Positions 1 through 5,892 of a stretch of 7,752 bases of DNA are shown here, one piece after another. The notes below the pieces were generated by a model that saw only the letters and a list, made by a program, of their open reading frames with translations, did not search any database and was not told the DNA's origin. Every line of letters begins with the position of its first letter. The first letter of the stretch is position 1. The DNA lies in contig JALHNN010000108.1 in the NCBI GenBank assembly GCA_022843505.1, positions 1 through 7,752 of the forward strand. Direction: 5' to 3'. The translations under genes and the position numbers were made by a program. The stretch comes from Sulfuritalea sp. (lineage in GTDB: Bacteria > Pseudomonadota > Gammaproteobacteria > Burkholderiales > Rhodocyclaceae).

Positions 1-612
1 CCGCTGTCGCACGACGAAGTGGTGCACGGCAAGCGCTCCCTCCTGGGCAAGATGCCGGGCGACCAATGGCAGCGCTTCGCCAACCTGCGCCTGCTGCTGG
101 CCTACCAGTTCATGGCCCCGGGCAAGAAGCTGCAGTTCATGGGCGCGGAGATCGGCCAGCCCTGGGAGTGGCGCCCCGCCGAGGAAGTCCCCTGGCACCT
201 GCTGCAATACGGCGACCACTCGGGCGTGCAGAACCTGGTGCGTGACCTGAACCGGCTGTATGTCGCCGAACCTGCCTTGCATCAACTCGATTTTTCTCCC
301 GAGGGTTTCCAGTGGATCGATTGCCATGATGCCGACCAGTCGGTGGTGAGCTGGCTGCGCCGCTCCCGCGACGGGCGCCATGCCGTGGTGGTGCTCAACT
401 TCACCCCGGTTCCGCGCCACGGCTATCGCCTCGGCGTGCCGCAAGCCGGCGACTACCTGGAACGACTCAACACGGATTCCACCCACTACGGCGGCAGCGA
501 TCTGGGCAACGGCGGACGCATTGCGACGGAGGCGAAACCCTGGATGGGCTTCCCCGTTTCGCTGTCCCTGAGCTTGCCCCCGCTGGCGGCGCTGGTGCTG
601 CTACCGGCCTGA
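1..612 (+). CDS. glgB: 1,4-alpha-glucan (glycogen) branching enzyme, C-terminal part
   Basis: GlgB cuts alpha-1,4-glucan chains and re-attaches the pieces through alpha-1,6 bonds, making the branches of glycogen in the cytoplasm. The gene enters from the left edge in frame 1, leaving the last 203 residues, roughly the final third or less of a normal GlgB. The visible part opens with the conserved LSHDEVVHGK block, whose Asp (visible residue 5) corresponds to the third catalytic acid of the GH13 triad (Asp526 in E. coli). It continues through LLGKMPGD, FANLRLLLAYQ and FMGAEIGQ. The C-terminal beta-sandwich follows, including VVVLNFTPVPRHGYRLGVP and LNTDSTHYGG, and ends in the usual SLPPLAALVLLP. 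The TGA stop at 610-612 directly abuts the stop of the opposite-strand DUF2934 gene, leaving no terminator between them. Family assignment is secure; the N-terminal half lies outside the window. Confidence 0.97.
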   Translation, partial: PLSHDEVVHGKRSLLGKMPGDQWQRFANLRLLLAYQFMAPGKKLQFMGAEIGQPWEWRPAEEVPWHLLQYGDHSGVQNLVRDLNRLYVAEPALHQLDFSPEGFQWIDCHDADQSVVSWLRRSRDGRHAVVVLNFTPVPRHGYRLGVPQAGDYLERLNTDSTHYGGSDLGNGGRIATEAKPWMGFPVSLSLSLPPLAALVLLPA

Positions 613-987
613 TCAGTCGCCGAGCGTTCCGAGGCGGCCTTCGCTCAACAGGCGATCGATCTCGGCCTCGGCCTGCACCCAGTCCTGCAGCGGATCACCC
701 GGTGCGAATCCGCGCCGTGCCGCGATGTAGTAGGCGGCTACTTCGATGTAGTTGAGCCGCTGCTCGGGGGCGACCCCGGCAGGCTTCTTCGCCCGCGGAC
801 GCGACGGTTTGGCGGCGGCGGCCGGCTTGGCCCTGACCGCCGGTTTCGCAGCCGTTGAACTCCTGGCCGGTGCCGGTTTCTTTGCGGCGCTCTGCTTTTC
901 CGTCGTCGGAACTTTTGCCGTTGCCGCCTTGGTCTGGCCCCCGGCTTTGGCTGCCGTAGTTCGACCCGCCTTTTTGGCTTCTGTCAT
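613..987 (-). CDS. DUF2934 protein with histone-H1-like Lys/Ala/Pro tail
   Basis: This is a 124-residue protein of unknown function. Residues 1 to about 72 are almost entirely K, A, P, T, S and R, with AAKPA/AKKPA-type repeats resembling the tails of histone H1-like and AlgP-like bacterial proteins. This part is probably disordered and strongly basic. Residues about 77-115 form a compact domain that I recognise as DUF2934: IEVAAYYIAARRGF, a short turn (APGDPLQDW), then the acidic helix VQAEAEIDRLL. The start is well fixed by a strong ribosome site, AGGAGGAA at 991-998 (minus strand), seven bases upstream of ATG 987-985. The gene follows glk by 78 bases on the same strand and meets glgB stop to stop. 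Nucleic-acid binding by the tail is inference. The location between glgB and glk makes a link to glycogen metabolism worth testing, but nothing in the protein proves it. Confidence 0.85.
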   Translation of the reverse strand: MTEAKKAGRTTAAKAGGQTKAATAKVPTTEKQSAAKKPAPARSSTAAKPAVRAKPAAAAKPSRPRAKKPAGVAPEQRLNYIEVAAYYIAARRGFAPGDPLQDWVQAEAEIDRLLSEGRLGTLGD

Positions 988-990
988 TGC

Positions 991-998
991 TTCCTCCT
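991..998 (-). promoter_or_regulatory. Strong Shine-Dalgarno of the DUF2934 gene
   Basis: Read on the minus strand, AGGAGGAA ends three bases before the purine-containing spacer to ATG at 987. It is the only near-perfect ribosome binding site in the window; most other genes here have weak sites or rely on overlap with the gene upstream. It fixes the start codon and suggests efficient translation of this small basic protein. Confidence 0.75.
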
Positions 999-1039
999 GA
1001 TGGTGATGTTCTCAATCCCTCGCGAGCAATGGTGCGCCG

Positions 1040-1069
1040 CTTGTATGACAGCGTTTTGACAAGGGTCAA
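1040..1069 (-). promoter_or_regulatory. Candidate sigma70 promoter for the DUF2934 gene
   Basis: On the minus strand, TTGACC (1069-1064) and TACAAG (1045-1040) are separated by 18 bases. This is a fair match to the -35 and -10 consensus, and predicts transcription starting near 1033, about 45 bases before ATG 987. The -35 hexamer overlaps the glk stop codon (1068-1066). The region is visibly richer in A+T than the coding sequence around it. It would let the DUF2934 gene be expressed independently of thyA-glk. The match is by eye and not tested. Confidence 0.4.
1056..1069. promoter_or_regulatory. Inverted repeat TTGAC-N4-GTCAA, FNR/Anr-like operator candidate
   Basis: The sequence TTGACAAGGGTCAA is a perfect 5+5 inverted repeat with a 4-base spacer. 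The architecture equals the FNR/Anr/Dnr consensus TTGAT-N4-ATCAA with one change in each half-site. It overlaps the proposed -35 element of the DUF2934 gene and the last codons of glk. If TACAAG (1045-1040) is the true -10, the site is centred near -30, where binding would more likely repress. A class II activating position (-41.5) would instead need a -10 near 1033-1028, where the sequence (ACCATT) is poor. The regulator is therefore uncertain. Confidence 0.35.
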
Positions 1070-2001
1070 GAACCCGTCGCCGGCAGCCGCATTGCGCCAT
1101 GCAGGCCGAGCAGCGGATCGATGGCTACCCGGACCGGCATGCGTGCGGCGATCGCGGCGTGTCCGGCCTTGGCGTTGAAGGCGGCTAGGAAGCCGCTGTC
1201 GGCAAGGCGACCACGCAGCCTTGCGGCGATGCCGCCGGCGAGGAAGACACCGCCGCGCGCCAGGCAGGCCAGGGCCATGTCCCCGGCAAAGGCGCCGTAA
1301 GTCTCGAGGAAAAGGTCCAGCGCCTGTCCGGCCGCGCCGGCGGGATCTTGCGTCGCCAGTTCGGCGACTTGTTCCGGCGACAGGCTGCCGCCGCCGAGGA
1401 ATTCGTGGATTGCGGAAAGGCCCGGGCCGGAAACCACGCGCTCCCAGGTCACCCGGCCGTGGCGTTGTGCGAGGAAGCGCCACAGCGCCGCCTGCCGCTC
1501 GTTTGCCGGTGCAAAGGCGACGTGGCCGCCTTCACCCGGGATGCACCGCCAGCCATTGCCGTTGGGGAGCAGGATGGCCATGCCGAGGCCGGTGCCGGCG
1601 CCGACCACGAGGCGCGGTGCAGTCGCCAGCGGTTCGCCTGCCTGCAGGTCAAGGAGCTGGTCGGCGGGGGAGGTCACGGCGCCGACGGCAGCCGCGGCGA
1701 AATCATTGACCAGACACGGCGGCGGCAGGCCGAAACGCTGCGCCAGTTCCGCGGCATCGATGGTCCAGGGCAGGTTGGTCAGGCGCGCCGAGGCGCCGTC
1801 ATCGGCGATCGGTCCGGCAAGCGCCAGGCAGGCGCCATCGAGCCGGGTGGGGTCGGTCCGGGTGTCGCTGAAAAAGGCCGCCAGCAGCGAGCCGAAATCG
1901 GGAAAGTCGGCGTTGGCGTAACGGCGATCCAGCCGCAGATCGCCATCCTGGGCCAGTCCCAGGAGCGTCTTGGTGCCGCCGATGTCCCCCGCCAGAATCA
2001 C
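1066..2001 (-). CDS. glk: Glucokinase (ROK-unrelated, E. coli Glk type)
   Basis: This enzyme phosphorylates glucose with ATP to glucose 6-phosphate in the cytoplasm, feeding glycolysis, the Entner-Doudoroff route or glycogen synthesis. The 311-residue protein is close to the 321 residues of E. coli Glk and carries the family's motifs in order. They are the phosphate-binding LAGDIGGTK (residues 4-11), VNDFAAAA with catalytic Asp100, VVGAGTGLG (132-140), PGEGGHVAFAP with Glu157 and His160, SGPGL (191-195), and GGVFLAGGIAARL (250-262). The start is a GTG (2001-1999) that overlaps the thyA stop TGA (2000-1998) in the string GTGA. The reading frame stays open upstream, but ILAGDIGGTK at the extreme N-terminus is where family members begin, so this GTG is the natural start. 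Translation is probably coupled to thyA. No ROK-family CxCGxxGC zinc motif is present, which separates it from ROK glucokinases. Confidence 0.94.
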   Translation of the reverse strand: MILAGDIGGTKTLLGLAQDGDLRLDRRYANADFPDFGSLLAAFFSDTRTDPTRLDGACLALAGPIADDGASARLTNLPWTIDAAELAQRFGLPPPCLVNDFAAAAVGAVTSPADQLLDLQAGEPLATAPRLVVGAGTGLGMAILLPNGNGWRCIPGEGGHVAFAPANERQAALWRFLAQRHGRVTWERVVSGPGLSAIHEFLGGGSLSPEQVAELATQDPAGAAGQALDLFLETYGAFAGDMALACLARGGVFLAGGIAARLRGRLADSGFLAAFNAKAGHAAIAARMPVRVAIDPLLGLHGAMRLPATGS

Positions 2002-2816
2002 ACTGCCACCGGCGCCGGGATGTGCGGATGCGGGTCGTAGCCTTCGAGCGTGAAATCCTCGTAGCGGAAGCCGAAGATGTCCTTCACCGCGGGGTTGAGC
2101 CGCATCACCGGACGCTGCCGCGGTTCGCGCGACAGCTGCAGCCTGGCCTGGTCGAGATGGTTCGAGTACAGATGGCAATCGCCGCCGGTCCACACGAACT
2201 CGCCGGGCTCCATGTCGCAGACCTGGGCCACCATCAGCGTGAACAGCGCATAGGAGGCGATGTTGAAGGGCACGCCGAGGAAGATGTCGGCGCTGCGCTG
2301 GTAGAGCTGGCAGGACAGCCGGCCGCGCGAGCCGCCGGCGGACGAGGGCGGTGCGACGTAGAACTGGAACAGCGCGTGGCAGGGCGGCAGCTTCATCTGC
2401 GGGATGTCGCCCGGATTCCAGGCGGAGACGATGTGCCGGCGCGAATCCGGATTCTGCTTCAGGCCGGCGATCAGCTCCGCGATCTGGTCGATCTCGCCAC
2501 CCTTGCCGTCGGGCCAGTGGCGCCACTGGTGGCCGTAGACCGGTCCGAGGTCGCCCTTGGCGTCGGCCCAGTCGTCCCAGATCGAGACCCCGTTCTCCTT
2601 CAGGTAGGCAATATTGGTGTCGCCTTGCAGGAACCACAGCAGTTCGTGGATGATCGAGCGCAGGTGCAGTTTCTTCGTGGTCAGCAGGGGAAAGCCTTCG
2701 GCGAGGTCGAAGCGCATCTGCCAGCCGAAAACCGAGCGCGTGCCTGTTCCCGTGCGGTCGGATTTCACGTGGCCGTGTTCCAGGACGTGGCGCATCAGCT
2801 CGAGATAGGGGCGCAT
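1998..2816 (-). CDS. thyA: Thymidylate synthase
   Basis: ThyA converts dUMP and 5,10-methylene-tetrahydrofolate to dTMP and dihydrofolate, the only de novo thymidylate route in organisms that lack ThyX. The protein has 272 residues against 264 in E. coli. Catalytic and ligand residues are all present: Arg21 (SDRTGTGT), the second-subunit phosphate pair Arg126-Arg127 (DSRRHIVSAWN), the nucleophile Cys146 (LPPCHALFQFYV), Arg174 and Asp177 (QLYQRSADIFLG), Asn185 (PFNIASYAL), and His215/Tyr217 (GGDCHLYSNH). The C-terminus ends APVAV, like the closing tail APVAI of E. coli. The extra length is an 8-residue Ser/Gly/Pro-rich insertion at 155-166. The start at 2816 aligns with the E. coli N-terminus, although no clear Shine-Dalgarno precedes it. 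It is first in a two-gene unit with glk. The usual partner folA is not seen next to it. Confidence 0.98.
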   Translation of the reverse strand: MRPYLELMRHVLEHGHVKSDRTGTGTRSVFGWQMRFDLAEGFPLLTTKKLHLRSIIHELLWFLQGDTNIAYLKENGVSIWDDWADAKGDLGPVYGHQWRHWPDGKGGEIDQIAELIAGLKQNPDSRRHIVSAWNPGDIPQMKLPPCHALFQFYVAPPSSAGGSRGRLSCQLYQRSADIFLGVPFNIASYALFTLMVAQVCDMEPGEFVWTGGDCHLYSNHLDQARLQLSREPRQRPVMRLNPAVKDIFGFRYEDFTLEGYDPHPHIPAPVAV

Positions 2817-2852
2817 GGCGGGGTTTGCCGGACTCAGGATTGGATGCCGGGC

Positions 2853-2858
2853 ATTCTA
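2853..2858 (-). promoter_or_regulatory. Candidate -10 element for thyA-glk
   Basis: TAGAAT on the minus strand matches the sigma70 -10 consensus at five of six bases. It lies in the only AT-rich patch between thyA and the divergent gene, and would place the transcript start about 30 bases ahead of the thyA ATG. No convincing -35 lies 16-18 bases upstream, so the promoter may need an activator or may be a chance match. Confidence 0.3.
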
Positions 2859-2911
2859 CTGAACCTGCGCCGCCGCCCCTCCCCGGGCGCGCGCTTCCCG
2901 CCGCCGGCGGC

Positions 2912-2940
2912 ATGACAAGGAGCGCGCGACCCGCTATCCT
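2912..2940 (+). promoter_or_regulatory. Candidate sigma70 promoter for the PilZ-type gene
   Basis: ATGACA (2912-2917, five of six -35 bases) and TATCCT (2935-2940, four of six -10 bases) are spaced by exactly 17 bases. They predict a transcript start near 2947 and a leader of about 34 bases to ATG 2981. This helps choose ATG 2981 over the in-frame ATG at 2912, which would itself be the -35 box. A perfect 12-base palindrome, GCCGCCGGCGGC (2900-2911), abuts the -35 hexamer. Confidence 0.4.
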
Positions 2941-2980
2941 ATGGGCAAATCCCCCCGACCCGCCGCCCGACGAAACGCCC

Positions 2981-4468
2981 ATGCTCGGATTTTTCTCCAA
3001 CAAGAACGAACATCCGCTTGCCGATGCCAAGGAAGCCAAGCGCATCCTCGCCGAAATCGCCTCGCGCGAGCCTCTGGGTGCCGCCGAGGAAGCCAGCGGC
3101 TGGCTCGAGTCCATTCCGGCCGAGCAGGGCTTCAAGCCGGCCCAGCGCCTGGACCTGATACTCCGGCTCGACGAGGCGACGGCGGCGCAGTCGCGACGCC
3201 TGGCCCGCGACTACCAGCCGCTGGTGAATGCATCGCGTGCCCAGGAAAACCGGCACTGGGAACTCAGCCACAGCTACTGGGCCCTGCTGGTGAAGGCCTA
3301 CATGGACTGTTTTACCAGGCTGCGTGCGGGCGACAAGGACGGCGAGGCAATGCGCCCGCAACAGCTCCTGCTCATCGGTCGGCTGATCAACGCGCTGGTG
3401 GCCGAACTGAAGTGGCGCCAGTTCCATTACGGTCCGGTGGGTGGCGAGACCTGGGCCTCGCTGGGCAGCGCCTATCTTGTCGCGGTAGATGCGAGGCTGG
3501 ACCAGAAGTCGTTCGAGATCTATCCCGGCAGCGAGACCACGATCGAGGCGGAGTACCTCAAGGCCCTGATCTTCCATGCCAGCGCCATGGACAACCTGAA
3601 GCCGCTGCAGATCGAGCTCGCCGAGCGCTTCATCGGCTATTTTCTCCCCTTCTTCGCCCTCGCCCGCGATCTGCGGCCCGACAGCGTGTATTGGGTCGAT
3701 GCTTCCAAACCGCTGCCGCCGACGCGCCTGGCCAGGAAGCCCGAGGTGTCGCCCGCGCTCCGCTTCTTCAGCGGCACGCGCGCGGTCGATGCGGTCGCCA
3801 AGACCATCGACCAGATTCGTGCCGAGCAGCGGGTTCCGCCCGGCATCCATCTCGGCGCGCAGTACGAACCGGATGCGGTATTGCCGGTGCTGGAGCATCT
3901 GGCCCTGAACTGGGCACCGAAGCCGCCGCTGCGCACGACGGCGCGGCGCCGCATCAACTCCCCGCTCAAACTGGTCGCCGGCATGAGTTCGGTGCATCAG
4001 CGGCTGTCGGGGCGTGCCATCAACGGCGAGGGCGTCGAGTCATGGATCATCGACGACGTCAGCCTCGGCGGCATGGGGGCGCATGCGGAGAAGGCCCGCC
4101 GCGACTGGATCCGCATCGGCGTCATGGTGGCCGTGCAACCTGAGGGCGGCGACAACTGGCTGCTCGGCGTGGTGCGCCGCTACGTCCGCACCGGCCCCAA
4201 CCAGGATTCCATTGGCATCGAGACGATCTCCAAGTCGCCGCGCGCGGTGATGGCCGATGCCGGCGGGATCTACACCGAAGCCCTGCTGCTCGACGTGCCC
4301 GAGGTGGGCGAGTACGCGCGCATGGCGCTCCCGGCCAACGCGCTCGAGGACAAGGTCGCACTGCTGTTTACGGTCGACGACAAGAATGCCCGCCTGCATC
4401 CGCGCGAGGTCGTGGCCACCGGGCCGGACTTCGTCGTCGCCAACTTTTTCGTCCAGTCCTATTCCTGA
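2981..4468 (+). CDS. Conserved hypothetical protein with C-terminal PilZ-like domain
   Basis: The 495-residue protein has no signal peptide or membrane span, so it is probably cytoplasmic. Residues 1 to about 310 are mostly helical and not assigned to any family I know; they include the charged MLGFFSNKNEHPLADAKEA start and an aromatic block at 91-110. Residues about 316-415 look like a PilZ domain. A basic cluster (Arg318 and Arg322-324) is followed by a beta-strand, then DDVSLGGMG with the D-x-S-x-x-G motif at Asp359/Ser361/Gly364, and then strands around WLLGVVRRYVR and SIGIETIS. PilZ domains commonly bind cyclic di-GMP through RxxxR plus [D/N]xSxxG. Here Arg318-x3-Arg322 fits the spacing, but an alternative alignment loses the second Arg, so ligand binding is unproven. 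Residues 430-495 form a further small domain. The in-frame upstream codons (2825-2980) are Pro-rich non-family sequence, so I chose ATG 2981. Its end overlaps mogA by 10 bases, tail to tail. Confidence 0.85.
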   Translation: MLGFFSNKNEHPLADAKEAKRILAEIASREPLGAAEEASGWLESIPAEQGFKPAQRLDLILRLDEATAAQSRRLARDYQPLVNASRAQENRHWELSHSYWALLVKAYMDCFTRLRAGDKDGEAMRPQQLLLIGRLINALVAELKWRQFHYGPVGGETWASLGSAYLVAVDARLDQKSFEIYPGSETTIEAEYLKALIFHASAMDNLKPLQIELAERFIGYFLPFFALARDLRPDSVYWVDASKPLPPTRLARKPEVSPALRFFSGTRAVDAVAKTIDQIRAEQRVPPGIHLGAQYEPDAVLPVLEHLALNWAPKPPLRTTARRRINSPLKLVAGMSSVHQRLSGRAINGEGVESWIIDDVSLGGMGAHAEKARRDWIRIGVMVAVQPEGGDNWLLGVVRRYVRTGPNQDSIGIETISKSPRAVMADAGGIYTEALLLDVPEVGEYARMALPANALEDKVALLFTVDDKNARLHPREVVATGPDFVVANFFVQSYS

Positions 4469-5052
4469 GGCTTCGGCCGGATCGCCGACTTGGGGCGGAA
4501 GGCCTTGATCACGGCCTCATGGGTTTCGACGTAGGGCCCGCCGATCAGGTCGATGCAATAGGGCACGGCGGCAAAGATTCCCGGTACCAGCGGTTTGCCG
4601 TCGGCATCCTTTGCCCCTTCCAGCGTCTCCCGGATCGCCTTGGGCTGGCCGGGCAGGTTGAGTATCAGGGTCCTGCCGCGGATCGCCCCGACCTGCCGGG
4701 AGAGGATCGCGGTGGGCACGAAGGCCAGCGATATCTGCCGCATCTGCTCGCCGAAGCCGGGCATCAGCTTGTGCGCCACGGCCAGCGTGGCCTCGGGCGT
4801 GACGTCGCGCGGCGCCGGGCCGGTGCCGCCGGTGGTCAGCACCAGGTGGCAGCCGACCGTGTCGCACAGCTCGATCAGGGTCTGCTCGATGACCGCCTGT
4901 TCGTCGGGAATCAGGCGGGTTTCCATGCGCCAGGGCGAGGCCAGCGCCGCGCCGAACCATTCCTGCAGGGCCGGGATGCCCTTGTCTTCGTAGACGCCGC
5001 TGGAGGCGCGGTCGGAAATGGAAACGAGGCCGATCAGCAGTTCGTCAGTCAT
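4459..5052 (-). CDS. mogA: Molybdopterin adenylyltransferase
   Basis: MogA activates molybdopterin by adenylation with ATP, the step before MoeA inserts molybdate, giving molybdenum cofactor for enzymes such as nitrate reductase and formate dehydrogenase. The protein has 197 residues (E. coli 195). It shows the MoCF-binding fold motifs in order: LIGLVSISDRAS (6-17), IPDE with Asp50, LVLTTGGTGPAPRDVTPEAT with catalytic-site Asp83, and LNLPGQPKAIRETL (131-144), ending with the PYCIDLIGGPYVET segment typical of MogA rather than the shorter MoaB. The ATG (5052-5050) overlaps the stop of the upstream DUF218 gene in ATGA, suggesting coupled translation. The stop TAG at 4461-4459 lies inside the last codons of the convergent PilZ-type gene. 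No other molybdenum cofactor gene is visible here. A MoaB role is the only real alternative and is less likely from the length. Confidence 0.95.
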   Translation of the reverse strand: MTDELLIGLVSISDRASSGVYEDKGIPALQEWFGAALASPWRMETRLIPDEQAVIEQTLIELCDTVGCHLVLTTGGTGPAPRDVTPEATLAVAHKLMPGFGEQMRQISLAFVPTAILSRQVGAIRGRTLILNLPGQPKAIRETLEGAKDADGKPLVPGIFAAVPYCIDLIGGPYVETHEAVIKAFRPKSAIRPKPQE

Positions 5053-5807
5053 GGCAGGGCATCCTTGAGCCGGTTGAAAAATCGCGCCAGATGCTCGTGC
5101 AGGGCTTCGCGGGCGGGGCGCAGGTTGCGCGGCAGGTAATCCTCGACGGCCGAGGGCGAGGATCTGCGGAATCCCGTGGGCGCCGGCAGAACCTCGATGC
5201 CCTCGCGGCGGAACAGTTCCGCCGCGCGCGGCATGTGCGCGGCATGCGTCACCAGGGCGATGCGGGTGATGCCGTTGGCCTTGAGCAGCGGCGCCGACAT
5301 CGATGCGTTCTCTTCGGTATCGCGCGACTTCGCCTCTGTCCAGCGCACCCGGACGCCGAACTCCTTTTCCAGCACCTCGCGCATCGAATCCGCCTCGGCA
5401 CGGCCGCCGAGCGGCGAGCCGCTGGTGACGAGCACCGGCAGCCCCGTTTCGCGCGCCAGCTTGGCGCCGTAGCGCGCCCGCACCAGCGAGGCGCTGCCGA
5501 CGGTGTCGCCGCCGTACTCGGGCGCGGCGTAGTAGCTGCCGCCGCCGAGGATGACGACGGCCTGGGCGCGGCGCAGCGCCTCGGCGTTGATCGGCGCCTG
5601 CGGCGCCGCCGCCGGCGTCAGCGCATTGCCGACCACCGGCATGGACAAGGCGATCAGGGCGAGCAGCGAGAGCGTCGCCAGCGCCAAACCGGCGTACTGC
5701 CAGCGCCGACTCTTGCGCCGCGACAGCCAAAGCCCGAACAGCGCCAGCAGCACCGGGCCGGTGGGTGGCAGGATCAGGGCGGTGAGGATTTTCTTGAGCA
5801 GGAACAT
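5049..5807 (-). CDS. ElyC/YdcF-like DUF218 membrane protein
   Basis: This 252-residue protein has two predicted N-terminal membrane helices (residues about 8-28 and 37-58, separated by the basic SRRKSRRW loop). A DUF218 domain from about 80 to 245 probably faces the periplasm. DUF218 marks are VVILGGGSYY (84-93), VTSGSPLGG (127-135), SRDTEENA (161-168) and THAAHMPRAAELFRREG (187-203). The two-helix layout, the MPVVGNAL segment after helix 2 and the length resemble E. coli ElyC, a factor in cell-envelope biogenesis, more than the small YdcF; the biochemical activity of the family is not settled. I chose ATG 5807 because it begins directly before helix 1. The frame is open to 5894, but that extension is rich in charged residues and would overlap the start of metY. 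It is transcribed with mogA through a 4-base overlap. Confidence 0.88.
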   Translation of the reverse strand: MFLLKKILTALILPPTGPVLLALFGLWLSRRKSRRWQYAGLALATLSLLALIALSMPVVGNALTPAAAPQAPINAEALRRAQAVVILGGGSYYAAPEYGGDTVGSASLVRARYGAKLARETGLPVLVTSGSPLGGRAEADSMREVLEKEFGVRVRWTEAKSRDTEENASMSAPLLKANGITRIALVTHAAHMPRAAELFRREGIEVLPAPTGFRRSSPSAVEDYLPRNLRPAREALHEHLARFFNRLKDALP

Positions 5808-5850
5808 GGGCCGGGGGCCGGGCTGATCGCGTATGATCTTGAAATCGCGG

Positions 5851-5865
5851 GTCGCTATTATCGAC
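5851..5865. promoter_or_regulatory. Near-palindrome in the metY / DUF218-gene divergent promoter region
   Basis: GTCGCTATTATCGAC is a 15-base imperfect palindrome (12 of 14 symmetric positions pair) in the 85-base gap between two divergent starts. It carries TATTAT on the plus strand (5856-5861) and GATAAT on the minus strand (5862-5857), each five of six bases of a -10 box. It may therefore be a shared promoter core or an operator. Neither direction has a good -35 at the right distance. Confidence 0.3.
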
Positions 5866-5892
5866 GCATTCGGCCCCCGCCACAGCCTCGAC

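Noticed and set aside
2900..2911. Perfect 12-base palindrome GCCGCCGGCGGC upstream of the PilZ-type gene
   Set aside because: Such GC-only palindromes are expected by chance in DNA this GC-rich. It abuts the proposed -35 but there is no further support for an operator.
1066..3135. A 689-codon open frame on the minus strand running through glk, thyA and beyond
   Set aside because: Only the last 312 codons are glk. The upstream portion is thyA in the wrong frame followed by the intergenic region, left open by high GC; the GTG at 2001 is the family-consistent start.
2939..3997. A 352-codon minus-strand open frame antisense to the PilZ-type gene
   Set aside because: No recognisable motif; the composition mirrors the real gene on the other strand, which has PilZ-like motifs and a promoter candidate.
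4466..4478. Possible terminator hairpin GGC-TTCG-GCC just after the PilZ-type gene
   Set aside because: The stem is only three base pairs and is not followed by a T-run on either strand, so it does not qualify as an intrinsic terminator.
5808..5892. Possible SAM-type riboswitch ahead of metY
   Set aside because: The gap is only 85 bases, and I could not find a conserved SAM-riboswitch core or pseudoknot pairing by eye.
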